Below, piece by piece: positions 28,313 to 37,245 of a stretch of 64,000 bases of DNA. The stretch is taken from positions 168,273 through 232,272 of the forward strand of contig JBGSNZ010000002.1 of assembly GCA_041739345.1 (NCBI GenBank), given 5' to 3'. The translations under genes were made by a program, and so were the position numbers. The notes below the pieces were generated by a model. That model had not been told where the DNA came from and did no database searches. It saw nothing but the letters and a program-made list of their open reading frames with translations. Origin of the DNA: DIGJ01 sp041739345 (GTDB lineage Bacteria > Bacillota > Clostridia > Lachnospirales > Lachnospiraceae). Positions within the stretch are counted from its first letter, which is position 1, and each line of letters begins with the position of its first letter.

Positions 28313-29419
28313 ATGAAAAAGGAACGAATTGCTGTAATTATAATTGCTGCCGGTTATTCATCCAGAATGAATCATTTTAAACCGCTACTTAAATTCGAAG
28401 ATAGTACGGTCATTGAACGGTTAATTCATACTTACAAATGTGCTGGAATTCAGGATATTTATATTGTTGTCGGATATAAAGGTGAAGCTATCGCTGAAAA
28501 ACTGAACGGATTCGAAGTTAATATTGTATACAATGATGCATATGAAGAAGGAATGTTTACCTCTGTCAAAAAGGGAATTCTTGCATTAGATAAATCAGTT
28601 GATGCATTTTTTATGCAACCAGTAGATATCCCTTTAATAAAAGCAAAAACTTTGGTATTATTAAAGAATAGTTATGTTACCTCTGAGAAAGGTGTTATTT
28701 ACCCTACTTTTAACGAAAAAAAAGGACATCCACCTTTGATTGATTGCAAATACAATTCTACAATCCTAAACAGTAATGGAGATGGTGGTCTGAAAAGAAT
28801 TTTGGAAGGATTTACAGAGGATTCCCTTGATGTCCCTGTTTTTGATGAAGCAATTTTAATGGATATGGATCGAAGGGAAGATTATGAAAAACTCCTAAAA
28901 TATGATAAACTAAATGCACCAAATAAAGAAGAGTGTTTTGCAATTCTTTCGTATTACCAGGTTCCTGATTCTATTATAAGACATTGCGAAACGGTTGAAT
29001 ACGTAACTCACATTATCTACAATGAAATTAGTTCGAAGGGAATTTTTTTAAATGATAATGCACTTTTTGCAGCAGCACTTCTTCATGATATAGCAAGAAA
29101 AGAAAAAAATCATTCGATCATAGGTAGTAATATGATAAGAGAAATCGGCTTTAGCTTTGTAGGTGATATCATGGCTTCTCATATGGATATTGAAGTATGT
29201 GAAGATGGTCCCTTAACAGAAAAGGAAATATTATATTTAGCGGATAAATTAGTGAAGGAAGATTTGATTTGCAGAATTGATCAACGCTTTGAACAGGTAA
29301 TAAATAGCCAAGGAGATAATCCGGAGAAAATAGAGAAAATACGGATGCGGTGGCTTTCAGCAAAAGCAATTATTAAGAAAATTGAGAGAATCACATTAAA
29401 AGGGTTTATGTATGGATAA
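28313..29419 (+). CDS. MocA-like molybdopterin nucleotidyltransferase fused to HD domain (DVU_1551 type)
   Basis: Residues 1-200 are a nucleotidyltransferase: VIIIAAGYSSRMNHFKPLL, IVVGYKGEAI and QPVDIPLI. They resemble MocA, which attaches CMP to molybdopterin. Residues 220-368 form an HD hydrolase domain (AALLHDIARKEKNHSIIGS, SHMDIE). MOP-type enzymes use the cytosine dinucleotide cofactor, so the gene should complete the cofactor for the enzyme upstream. The HD partner may be a phosphohydrolase that trims or recycles nucleotide. GGAGGG lies upstream of the ATG. Confidence 0.85.
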   Translation: MKKERIAVIIIAAGYSSRMNHFKPLLKFEDSTVIERLIHTYKCAGIQDIYIVVGYKGEAIAEKLNGFEVNIVYNDAYEEGMFTSVKKGILALDKSVDAFFMQPVDIPLIKAKTLVLLKNSYVTSEKGVIYPTFNEKKGHPPLIDCKYNSTILNSNGDGGLKRILEGFTEDSLDVPVFDEAILMDMDRREDYEKLLKYDKLNAPNKEECFAILSYYQVPDSIIRHCETVEYVTHIIYNEISSKGIFLNDNALFAAALLHDIARKEKNHSIIGSNMIREIGFSFVGDIMASHMDIEVCEDGPLTEKEILYLADKLVKEDLICRIDQRFEQVINSQGDNPEKIEKIRMRWLSAKAIIKKIERITLKGFMYG

Positions 29420-30026
29420 GAAAATTTATCTAATCAGGCATGGAAAGATCGATTTTGGAAATGTAAAAAAATATATTGGAATAACGGATCTATTATTAGA
29501 TCATACGGGAATAGAACAGGCTTATGATTTAAAACGTTTTTTTCAGCACATAACGATTGATAAGGTCTATACCAGTCCATTAAAAAGATGTTTACAAACT
29601 TCAAAAATTATATGTGAAGATAAAGAGCAGGATATTATTGTGGCTAACGAATTTGCAGAAATCAATATGGGGCTTTGGGAAAACAAACCAATCGAGTCAA
29701 TCAAAAAAAACTTTCCAAAATCGTTTGAAGAAAGAGGTATAAATATAGCATCTTTCATACCCCCAGAAGGAGAAAGCTTTCAACAATTATCGGATCGAGT
29801 CTTATTCGCATTTGACAGCATAATGAAAAATGATTTTGAAACGATTATAATTGTTGCTCATGCCGGTGTTAACAGAGTCCTGTTAAGTCATATCTTCGGT
29901 AATTCGCTTCAAAATATTTTTAACATTCAGCAGCCTTATGCTTGTGTAAATGAAATTATATTTAATGATGAAAATTCAAAGTGGCAATATAAACAGTTAA
30001 TAGTAAGGGAGAAGAGTTATGAATAA
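29412..30026 (+). CDS. Histidine phosphatase family protein
   Basis: The catalytic RHG motif is in IYLIRHGKIDFGN, with VYTSPLKRCLQT and VVAHAGVNRVLL closing the site, the architecture of phosphoglycerate mutase/CobC-like phosphatases (204 aa). It overlaps both neighbours by 8 bp, a tight operon. It may dephosphorylate an intermediate of the accessory pathway, as CobC does for alpha-ribazole phosphate; that link is inference. Confidence 0.85.
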   Translation: MDKKIYLIRHGKIDFGNVKKYIGITDLLLDHTGIEQAYDLKRFFQHITIDKVYTSPLKRCLQTSKIICEDKEQDIIVANEFAEINMGLWENKPIESIKKNFPKSFEERGINIASFIPPEGESFQQLSDRVLFAFDSIMKNDFETIIIVAHAGVNRVLLSHIFGNSLQNIFNIQQPYACVNEIIFNDENSKWQYKQLIVREKSYE

Positions 30027-31863
30027 TGAGGAATATAAATCTTCGATAGAAAACTCTCATGAAAGATGTAAACTTTTAAATGTCAGTGAAGATCAAATTT
30101 ATAGCAATAAAATTATTAGTGATATTGAATTACAAAAAAAGTTCGCAGAAAAAAGGAAAATGATCCTAACGGCGGCTCCCTATATGGAACAATTAATCAA
30201 TTTTGTGAAAGGCTGCAATTTTTTTGCCTTACTTACCGATGGGGAAGGTTGTATATTAAATGCAATGGGTGATGAAAAGATTCTTAGTGAAGCATTTCAT
30301 CAGAAAATGATTCCTGGTGCATATATGAATGAGGAAAGTATCGGAACAAATGCAATGTCAGTGGTAATAAAAACAGGTGAGCCAGTGCAATTATCTGGAG
30401 AAGCCCATTATATCAAGTCCTATCACAAATGGACCTGTTCCGCAGCTCCGATCAAAGACATCGATGGTTATTTGATTGGAGTTTTAGATTTAACCGGATA
30501 TATAGAACAGGTTCATCCACATACTTTAGGCATGGTAATTGCCGCTTCAAATGCCATTGAAGAAATGATTAAAATAAAAGAATTACACAAATTGCAAAAT
30601 ACTAATAATAAGCACATAAAAACAATATTTAATTCCATGCCAGTAGCGATTGTTACATCGGATATTGATGGAAATATTAAAGTTTATAACAACAAAGCAG
30701 GGGATCTTTTCGGGATTGATAATAATTCGCCTAAAACAATTACGATGAATGAGATTATCCAGGATTGGGATACGATGAAAGATATCATATTAAGCAGTGA
30801 AACTTATGAACATGATATTAATATTACATCTTTATATAATAGCGCAAATTGTCATCTTAGCGCAAATCCCATTTATAATCCGATCGACAATAGTGTTGAG
30901 ATTGTTTGTGTATTGGATGAAATAAAAAAAGTGAAGACCCAAGCATATTATACCTTTGAAAAGATTATTGGTAAGGAAGAAAATTTTGTAAAAATCGTAC
31001 ATTATGCAAAGAAAATTGCGGATAGCAAATCTACGATTTTGATTTTAGGAGAAAGTGGTACTGGAAAAGAAGTATTTGCTCAGGCAATTCATAATTTTAG
31101 TGTTAGAAGGGACAGCCCGTTTATTGCCATTAATTGTGGAGCAATACCAAAACAGCTTATGGAACTGGAGCTTTTTGGCTATGAAGAAGGGGCGTATATC
31201 GGTGCTAAAAAGGGTGGAAATCCAGGTAAATTTGAGCAGGCAGATGGAGGAACCATTCTTTTTGATGAAATTGGTGAGTTACCTCTGGATATGCAGATAA
31301 AGCTCCAAAGGGTCTTACAGGAGGGAAGTATAACAAGGATAGGAAGTCAGAAATCTATCCCTGTCAATGTCAGAGTAATCGCAGCAACCAACAAGGATCT
31401 AAAAAAAGAAGTTGAAATGGAACGGTTTCGAAAAGACCTTTATTACAGACTTAATGTATTACCTTTATATTTACCTCCGCTGCGGGAGAGAAAGGGCGAC
31501 ATTAAGCTTTTATTTCATTATTTTATGAAGGTAATATGCGATAGCCTTGGTAAAAAAGAAGTAGAAGTTCCAAAAGAATATTTTAAGCTAATGAAGAATT
31601 ACAATTGGCCGGGAAATATTCGTGAGCTTGAAAACGTTGTTGAATTGATGGTTAATACAGAAACATTTCCACCAGAATATTTCTCACAAGAATCCGATAA
31701 AACAGTTGATGCCCCAGAAAACCTAGATCTGACTTATGTGGAACGAGAACATTTATTAAAAGTTCTGCAAAAAAACAATGGTAATGTTACAAAAACTGCA
31801 ACGGATTTAGGCATTCAAAGGAATACACTTTATAGTAAAATGAAAAAATATAATATACAATAA
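30019..31863 (+). CDS. Sigma-54-type transcriptional activator (GAF-PAS-AAA-Fis), with variant GAYIGA loop
   Basis: The 614-residue protein has a GAF-like sensor (about 55-190), a PAS domain (about 195-300), a AAA+ domain (about 315-545) with Walker A GESGTGKE and Walker B GGTILFDEIGE, and a C-terminal Fis helix-turn-helix (NVTKTATDLGIQRNTLYSKM). The sigma-54 contact loop reads GAYIGA instead of GAFTGA: the threonine is Ile, codon ATC at 31198-31200. That residue is normally essential for sigma-54 activation. As last operon gene it probably controls this locus, but I see no -24/-12 promoter near it. Confidence 0.88.
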   Translation: MNNEEYKSSIENSHERCKLLNVSEDQIYSNKIISDIELQKKFAEKRKMILTAAPYMEQLINFVKGCNFFALLTDGEGCILNAMGDEKILSEAFHQKMIPGAYMNEESIGTNAMSVVIKTGEPVQLSGEAHYIKSYHKWTCSAAPIKDIDGYLIGVLDLTGYIEQVHPHTLGMVIAASNAIEEMIKIKELHKLQNTNNKHIKTIFNSMPVAIVTSDIDGNIKVYNNKAGDLFGIDNNSPKTITMNEIIQDWDTMKDIILSSETYEHDINITSLYNSANCHLSANPIYNPIDNSVEIVCVLDEIKKVKTQAYYTFEKIIGKEENFVKIVHYAKKIADSKSTILILGESGTGKEVFAQAIHNFSVRRDSPFIAINCGAIPKQLMELELFGYEEGAYIGAKKGGNPGKFEQADGGTILFDEIGELPLDMQIKLQRVLQEGSITRIGSQKSIPVNVRVIAATNKDLKKEVEMERFRKDLYYRLNVLPLYLPPLRERKGDIKLLFHYFMKVICDSLGKKEVEVPKEYFKLMKNYNWPGNIRELENVVELMVNTETFPPEYFSQESDKTVDAPENLDLTYVEREHLLKVLQKNNGNVTKTATDLGIQRNTLYSKMKKYNIQ

Positions 31864-31927
31864 ACGGTTTTAACATTTTTTTGATTTCTGAATAGAATAT
31901 AATAGATTTTATTTAGAGGTTACGAAT

Positions 31928-32374
31928 ATGAGAGAACTTGATCCTAAAAAAGTATTGGTTCAATATCGAGATATAATGAAGCCATATGAGGCTGTTATAG
32001 GCAGAAAATATACGATTACACATTCAGATACAACTGCGGAACTCTTTGTCTTTATGTCTGAAAATTATGCAGAAGACCAAATTACAAGAATGCGTGACGA
32101 AGTAAGGGTTGCCTTCGAGCAAACTAAAAAAGGTCTAGCTTTAATTGGTTCTGTAATCGTGGATGGCAAAGGTGTAATAGGAAATGCGTATATTCGAAAT
32201 AAAATTTTCTATAGCGAAATGCCTATAGCACTTCAGGCTTTACGCCAAGCCGACAGATTCTTGTTTGACAAAGAACCTAATCTTGACAACACACCGGTAT
32301 TTATTCACTTTATCTCAAGTAATCCTGCATATGATAAGACGTACGATTTTGGTGTTATTGGCATCTATAAGTAA
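31928..32374 (+). CDS. Staygreen (SGR, Mg-dechelatase) family protein
   Basis: The 148-residue protein matches the Staygreen domain: RKYTITHSDTTAELFVFM near residue 26, a following RMRDEV, then MPIALQALRQADRFLF and LDNTPVFIHFIS. In plants SGR removes Mg from chlorophyll a, and bacterial homologues with dechelating activity have been reported. A non-photosynthetic anaerobe has no chlorophyll, so the natural substrate is unclear. There is no signal peptide. A hairpin terminator follows. The gene is separate from the upstream operon by about 60 bp. Confidence 0.85.
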   Translation: MRELDPKKVLVQYRDIMKPYEAVIGRKYTITHSDTTAELFVFMSENYAEDQITRMRDEVRVAFEQTKKGLALIGSVIVDGKGVIGNAYIRNKIFYSEMPIALQALRQADRFLFDKEPNLDNTPVFIHFISSNPAYDKTYDFGVIGIYK

Positions 32375-32377
32375 AAA

Positions 32378-32426
32378 GAGAGCATAAGAAAGGGAACCTC
32401 AGGAAGATTCTTTTTCTTATGCTTTA
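32378..32426 (+). terminator. Terminator of the staygreen gene
   Basis: Arms AGCATAAGAAA and TTTCTTATGCT pair around an 18-nt loop directly after the stop codon and are followed by TT. The T run is short, so efficiency is uncertain. Confidence 0.65.
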
Positions 32427-32672
32427 AATGTATAATGTACCTTATTGGACAAGTTAGAAGTGGTAGATTGCTATTCACCTCTCTTCGCAAAAGACCAGTT
32501 TTTGAAAGAGAGCCAGTTGCTAAAACCACATAAAGGTAAAAACAAGTATAAAAATTTGAATCTTGCCAACTTAATTTGGGATCTTTCGTTCTACAAAACT
32601 TTATCTTCTAATCCTATTAATTGGATATAACATAAAAATATAACTATATTTACACAGTTACATATAAAAATG
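32427..32672. other. Intergenic region without a recognised gene
   Basis: A 61-codon frame at 32445-32630 lacks a ribosome site and similarity I can recognise. It may be noise or a gene remnant. No regulatory motif was seen. Confidence 0.4.
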
Positions 32673-32698
32673 TAGGGGAAGTTATTAAACTTCCCCTA
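32673..32698 (-). terminator. Rho-independent terminator
   Basis: Perfect arms TAGGGGAAGTT and AACTTCCCCTA with a 4-nt loop lie just downstream of the HMA-like gene stop on the minus strand and are followed there by a T-rich tract. Confidence 0.88.
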
Positions 32699-32710
32699 TT
32701 TAATAGATAT

Positions 32711-32998
32711 TCACATAATTTCCGTTACTTTATATCCGTTATTTTGTAAATGAGTGTTAATCTCTGTAACCGTGGTTTGTTCATCATGGTTTATATCAAC
32801 ATATGTTTGACCGGCACTCATATCAACTTTGTGTACACCTATCAAGCCTTCTAATTGGTTTTTAACTCTATTCTGAGTCTCTTCATATTCTAAGCCTTCT
32901 ATATTCAATCGAACATTATTTATATGGATACTGCTCTCATTAGGAAGAGTATCATTTATTCGTCTACCAATATTACTGTTAAGTCTATCATCATTCAT
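32711..32998 (-). CDS. Small HMA-like domain protein lacking the metal-binding CxxC
   Basis: The 95-residue protein has the beta-alpha-beta pattern of a heavy-metal-associated domain in its second half (VRLNIEGLEYEETQNRVKNQ, LEGLIGVHKVDMSAGQTYVD, INTHLQNNGYKVTEIM). It contains no cysteine at all, so it cannot bind copper in the usual way. Clostridia have such Cys-free HMA-like proteins of unknown role. An AAGGAAT ribosome site precedes the ATG. Confidence 0.7.
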   Translation of the reverse strand: MNDDRLNSNIGRRINDTLPNESSIHINNVRLNIEGLEYEETQNRVKNQLEGLIGVHKVDMSAGQTYVDINHDEQTTVTEINTHLQNNGYKVTEIM

Positions 32999-33168
32999 AA
33001 ACTAATTCCTTTCATTTATATTTTTAAATGCTTTATTATTATTAGAAATTATCAAATTTTTATTCGAATATAAATGATGCAATAATTAGATTATTTTATA
33101 CATACATGAGTATATTTTTTTGCATACAAAAAGTAGCACCAAATTTTTCTAATCTTCAACATAAAAAA

Positions 33169-33222
33169 ACGCCAAAATCACTGCTAAATGATTTGTCGTT
33201 TTTTTTGATCATGTCGATTTTA
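33169..33222 (-). terminator. Probable bidirectional terminator
   Basis: AAACGCCAAAATCA and TGATTTGTCGTTT form an imperfect hairpin with A and T runs on either side. It lies downstream of the MFS gene on the minus strand. Confidence 0.65.
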
Positions 33223-33269
33223 GAGTATAGCGACATAACCCATTGTCCGCATATTTTACCCTTTTCTTT

Positions 33270-34436
33270 CTACTGCATGGTTTTTTTCGTTAATAGCTCG
33301 TGCATTACAACCATCAATACTAATATCACAAGCAGATAACCTGGAAAAAGTGCAACTGTAATGTAGTTAGCAATCAAACCAAAGATGGGCGGCATCAGGC
33401 AGATTCCCACTGAGGCACTTGCCATTTGGACTCCTATAATCGCTTGTGATTTATCAGCTCCAAAATGTGAAGGCGTAGAGTGTATAATGCATGGATAAAT
33501 CGGAGCACAGCCCAGACCAATCAGGATCAATCCAACCAGTGATGCATTTTGCCCAAGTGGAAGAATCATTGTAATCACACCCAGTCCTATGATGATCTGC
33601 CCCATTCGTATCATTTGAACATCATTGAGTTTTATTGTAATGAATCCGCTTAATGCACGTCCAATCGTAATTCCCATGAAAAACATACCTGCAAAACTAG
33701 CTGCAATATCTGCAGAAATTCCTTTGTATAGCGTCAGATAGCTGCTTGCCCATAGACCAGTTGTCTGTTCGAGTGCGCAATAACAGAAAAAGCATAGCAT
33801 CACTTCTTTTGCACCAGGTATCCTGACAATCTCACGCAGTGAAAGTGCTTTTGCAGTAATTTCTTTTCCATTATCGTTTATAACCTGGGTACGCTTTTCC
33901 CATAGAGGTAAGCTAAATATCAAAACTGCCGTCAAAACAATTTGAATTATGGAAATAATACGATAACCGCTGTTCCACCCTATTTCTTTGGTTAGTGCAT
34001 ATCCCATAATATAAGGGCCCACGGTTGCTCCAACACCCCACATACAATGAAGCCAACTCATGTGTCGGCTTTTGTAATGAAGTGCAACATAATTATTCAA
34101 AGAAGCATCTACACTTCCAGCACCAAGACCATAAGGAACAGCCCAAATGCAAAGTGCCAAGAATGAATGGCTAACAGAAAAACCAAACAATGCAGTCGCA
34201 GTCATTGCAACGCTGATTGCTGTGACCTTACCAGTTCCTAATTTTCGTGTCAACCGGTCACTTTGCAGGCTGGAAATAATCGTTCCAATTGCAATAATCA
34301 TAGATATGATACCGGCAAATGATATAGGAACTCCTAATTCTGAATACATAGTAGGCCATGCAGAACCTAGAAGTGAATCCGGCAGACCAAGACTAATAAA
34401 AGACAAGTATATCACTGTCAACAATAATTGATACAT
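33270..34436 (-). CDS. MFS transporter (fucose-permease-like)
   Basis: The 388-residue protein has about twelve hydrophobic segments. It has the MFS loop 2-3 motif (SDRLTRKLGTGK), a PYGLGAGSVDASLNNYVALH segment seen in FucP-like sugar permeases, and a second-half repeat (GITIGRALSGF). It is divergent from an AraC regulator across about 190 bp, which suggests uptake or efflux of that regulator's ligand. Substrate unknown, possibly a sugar. Confidence 0.87.
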   Translation of the reverse strand: MYQLLLTVIYLSFISLGLPDSLLGSAWPTMYSELGVPISFAGIISMIIAIGTIISSLQSDRLTRKLGTGKVTAISVAMTATALFGFSVSHSFLALCIWAVPYGLGAGSVDASLNNYVALHYKSRHMSWLHCMWGVGATVGPYIMGYALTKEIGWNSGYRIISIIQIVLTAVLIFSLPLWEKRTQVINDNGKEITAKALSLREIVRIPGAKEVMLCFFCYCALEQTTGLWASSYLTLYKGISADIAASFAGMFFMGITIGRALSGFITIKLNDVQMIRMGQIIIGLGVITMILPLGQNASLVGLILIGLGCAPIYPCIIHSTPSHFGADKSQAIIGVQMASASVGICLMPPIFGLIANYITVALFPGYLLVILVLMVVMHELLTKKTMQ

Positions 34437-34539
34437 CTTAAATTTCCCTCTCTATTTCGTTCATAATTTATTAGATTACATACCTTTTCAAAGAATACGG
34501 TATATGTTCTATATTTAAAATAATATCGACTTTTTCATC

Positions 34540-34568
34540 TTGTTTCAATCTTAATAAAGACTTATAAT
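34540..34568 (+). promoter_or_regulatory. Probable sigma-A promoter of the AraC regulator
   Basis: TTGTTT (34540-34545) and TATAAT (34563-34568) are separated by 17 bp, about 60 bp upstream of the ATG. Confidence 0.55.
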
Positions 34569-34626
34569 ATAACAAAACCGACTCATTATATTTTGTATTT
34601 TATATATTCTGCAAAGGAGACACCCC

Positions 34627-35514
34627 ATGAGTTTACAAGAATGTGAATTGAATATAAATCACACCCAAAAAGAATTAAAGCCACACGGTACATTGGAATT
34701 TCCATGCGCCGGATATGTTTCTACGTATACAAACGCTCCAGGTGATATCATTCCCTGGCATTGGCATGAAGAATTGGAAATTTTATATATAAAAAAGGGA
34801 ATCCTTAAATTGCAGATTCCTTCCACTACTTATCTTCTGAATGCAGGCGATTGTGCTGTTATTAACACTAATATTCTTCACTATGCCGTTGCGGTGGACT
34901 CCTGCGAACTACATTCACTGGTATTTAGTTCCTCTATTATTACTGGAAGCATTAGTTCTGCATTTTATCAAAAATACATGCAACCACTATTATCATGTTC
35001 CTCCTTTATTTGCATAGCCTTCGAGGCCCTACATTCAGATATTGCCCAGTATTTTTGCAAGGCATTCGAATCCTTGCGAACCGATACTTTAGGATATGAA
35101 TTCACTGTCCGTGAAGAACTATCACGCATTTGTTTATATCTTTATAAACATTTTTCTAACCAGCTATTCACAGCAAAACAAACACAAAATCTAGACAGCC
35201 TTCGTATAGAAAAAATGATTGACTTTATTCAAGATCATTATACAGAGGATATAACATTGAGCCATATTGCCAAGTCAGCAGATGTCGGAGAGCGAGAATG
35301 CCTGCGTTGTTTCAAAAGAACAATAGGGCAGTCGCCGATACAATATCTACTCAAATACCGCCTAATGCAAGGTGCTAATTTGCTTTTGACATCTCCGGCT
35401 TTCAGCATTTCTGAAATAGCCAGTAGCTGTGGATTTGACCATCCAAGCTATTTTTCTAAAATGTTTAAGCAGTTTTACAATTGTTCGCCAAAAGAATACA
35501 GAAGAGAAACGTGA
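34627..35514 (+). CDS. AraC family transcriptional regulator
   Basis: The N-terminal cupin sensor (about residues 30-110, PGDIIPWHWHEELEILYIKK) is followed by a C-terminal pair of AraC HTH motifs (DITLSHIAKSADVGERECLR and ISEIASSCGFDHPSYFSKMF). AAAGGAG is located 8 bp upstream of the ATG. It is divergent from the MFS gene and probably controls it. The last 40 bp overlap the convergent GNAT gene tail to tail. Confidence 0.9.
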   Translation: MSLQECELNINHTQKELKPHGTLEFPCAGYVSTYTNAPGDIIPWHWHEELEILYIKKGILKLQIPSTTYLLNAGDCAVINTNILHYAVAVDSCELHSLVFSSSIITGSISSAFYQKYMQPLLSCSSFICIAFEALHSDIAQYFCKAFESLRTDTLGYEFTVREELSRICLYLYKHFSNQLFTAKQTQNLDSLRIEKMIDFIQDHYTEDITLSHIAKSADVGERECLRCFKRTIGQSPIQYLLKYRLMQGANLLLTSPAFSISEIASSCGFDHPSYFSKMFKQFYNCSPKEYRRET

Positions 35515-35927
35515 TCCTCTAATTCAAAAAAGCCATTCTTTTTATAAAAGCCATATGCCGGTACGTTTCGTTCCGTCTGCAAAAATATTTGTTTGATTCC
35601 TTTTTGCTTTATGAATGTCTCAATTTCTTTTAAAAACTGTGTTCCGATACCGCGCCCCTGCTCTTCTGTTTTAATACAAAGCTCATCAATATAATACTCT
35701 GTGCCAGAATACCAGTGCTTGATATTTCCCATAGAAAGCCCAACCATCGTTCCATTTTCAAATAAGCCCAGCGCCAGAGAATTCGGATTACCGATTAAGT
35801 CCATAATATATGCATGAAGCTGATTTTTATCACTCCAATCATCATTCCATGGTTCTTTCGTAAATATATCAAAGAAGAACGATTTGATTTCTTCTATACT
35901 TTCTATCTTAAGTGTTCTTAATTCCAT
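35475..35927 (-). CDS. GNAT family N-acetyltransferase
   Basis: The 150-residue GNAT fold has the acetyl-CoA loop EEQGRGIGTQFLKEIETF and the closing PAYGFYKKNGFFEL. It resembles aminoglycoside 6'-N-acetyltransferase-like GNATs in size, but the substrate cannot be assigned. AGGAG precedes the ATG by 9 bp. Confidence 0.85.
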   Translation of the reverse strand: MELRTLKIESIEEIKSFFFDIFTKEPWNDDWSDKNQLHAYIMDLIGNPNSLALGLFENGTMVGLSMGNIKHWYSGTEYYIDELCIKTEEQGRGIGTQFLKEIETFIKQKGIKQIFLQTERNVPAYGFYKKNGFFELEDHVSLLYSFGEQL

Positions 35928-36001
35928 TTTTCTATACTCCTGTCATTATTTTGTAGCGTCATATATTGTAAAATGCTGATTGAATCATATTTTTTTCATA
36001 T

Positions 36002-36553
36002 CTAAGACTGTTTTTTGATATACGCCTTAAAACTATGCATGATTCCATCTTTCCCAGTGTGCTCAAAATCTTGCAGATATTGAAAGCCGACTTTCTTAAT
36101 AACCCTTTTAGACTGATCATTTTCAAAATCATGGGTACATTGCAAAAACTCACAATTCAACTCTTGATAGCAGTATTCCATTACTCGAGTTACTGCTTCT
36201 GGCATTAGTCCTTGTCCCCAATAATCTTTACTCAGAACATATCCAATCTCTCTACCTCTTAAGCTGGAGTAGGGTTCGCCAAAGTCTATAGATATTTTTT
36301 CAATACCAATAGAGCCAATCACTTTTTTGTTTTCTTTTAATGCCAAAGCGAATGTTTTTTTATCCGCTATGAACATAGTTAGAATTTCTTGTGATTCTTC
36401 TTTTGATGTATGAGGTTTCCATCCCGCCATCTTCCCTACATCATGAATCGATGCATATTCATAAAAATCGTTCAAATCCTCATTTTTCCATGGGCGAATC
36501 ACAAGTCGTTCTGTTTCTAGAAAAACATTACTTATATCTACCGGTATATTCAT
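36002..36553 (-). CDS. GNAT family N-acetyltransferase (RimJ/RimL type)
   Basis: The 183-residue protein begins with the FLETERLVIRPWKNEDLNDF hallmark of the RimJ/RimL group and has GREIGYVLSKDYWGQGLMPE as acetyl-CoA site. Such enzymes acetylate ribosomal proteins or small amines. It is a single gene with a GAGAGGCAAGG leader. Confidence 0.87.
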   Translation of the reverse strand: MNIPVDISNVFLETERLVIRPWKNEDLNDFYEYASIHDVGKMAGWKPHTSKEESQEILTMFIADKKTFALALKENKKVIGSIGIEKISIDFGEPYSSLRGREIGYVLSKDYWGQGLMPEAVTRVMEYCYQELNCEFLQCTHDFENDQSKRVIKKVGFQYLQDFEHTGKDGIMHSFKAYIKKQS

Positions 36554-36673
36554 TTTCCTTGCCTCTCATTAATAAATAATCCCTCTATTTATTGCATATT
36601 GCAAGCTTATTCAATTCCCACAATCGTTACATTTAAATTTTCATTGCATTACTGCAACATCGTTTTTTTCAAA

Positions 36674-37153
36674 CTACTTACTGATAATGAAATTATTCTC
36701 AATATATTGTTTGAAAAATTCAGAATACATTCTTCCCCAGATTACGTTACTTCTGTTATAATAAGCTTTTCCTGACTTTAAATCAAAAATCACAGGTATT
36801 TCAAATGCTGAAAAATGCTTTTTGTTCCAATTTTCGACACTGTTAATGATAGATTCACTAATATTATCTGTAACTATGATTGTAAAGGAAACAAAACCAT
36901 TTTGTAGTCCTCTTGGAAGACCTTTATAATTCTTTCGGCTGTATTCATAACATCTATGAATTATTTCAATCAGTCTATCTTTGTCAATTTCTTTCACATA
37001 TTTAAATATACTGAATATTTTTAGTTTTGTTGCAAACCATTCCCATTTAAACACTTCTTCATATGAAACATAACATTCAGTACCTATTATTTCTTCATTT
37101 GATATAATACTCATGTTATTCTTTACACATTCTATATAATACGAATATTCCAT
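36674..37153 (-). CDS. Conserved hypothetical protein
   Basis: The soluble 159-residue protein has no signal peptide and no motif I recognise. Aromatic and charged residues are typical of a globular alpha/beta protein. GGGAGAAGAC precedes the ATG. Neighbours are acetyltransferases and another small hypothetical gene, which gives no functional hint. Confidence 0.7.
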   Translation of the reverse strand: MEYSYYIECVKNNMSIISNEEIIGTECYVSYEEVFKWEWFATKLKIFSIFKYVKEIDKDRLIEIIHRCYEYSRKNYKGLPRGLQNGFVSFTIIVTDNISESIINSVENWNKKHFSAFEIPVIFDLKSGKAYYNRSNVIWGRMYSEFFKQYIENNFIISK

Positions 37154-37245
37154 GTCTTCTCCCTACTTCGATTTAATTTATAGTGAAAAATGTTGTTCCT
37201 TTTTAGTAACTAAATATGAAATTTTCTTTCTTTATCACACGAATC

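Noticed and set aside
32445..32630. 61-codon ORF downstream of the staygreen gene
   Set aside because: No ribosome site and no recognisable protein pattern.
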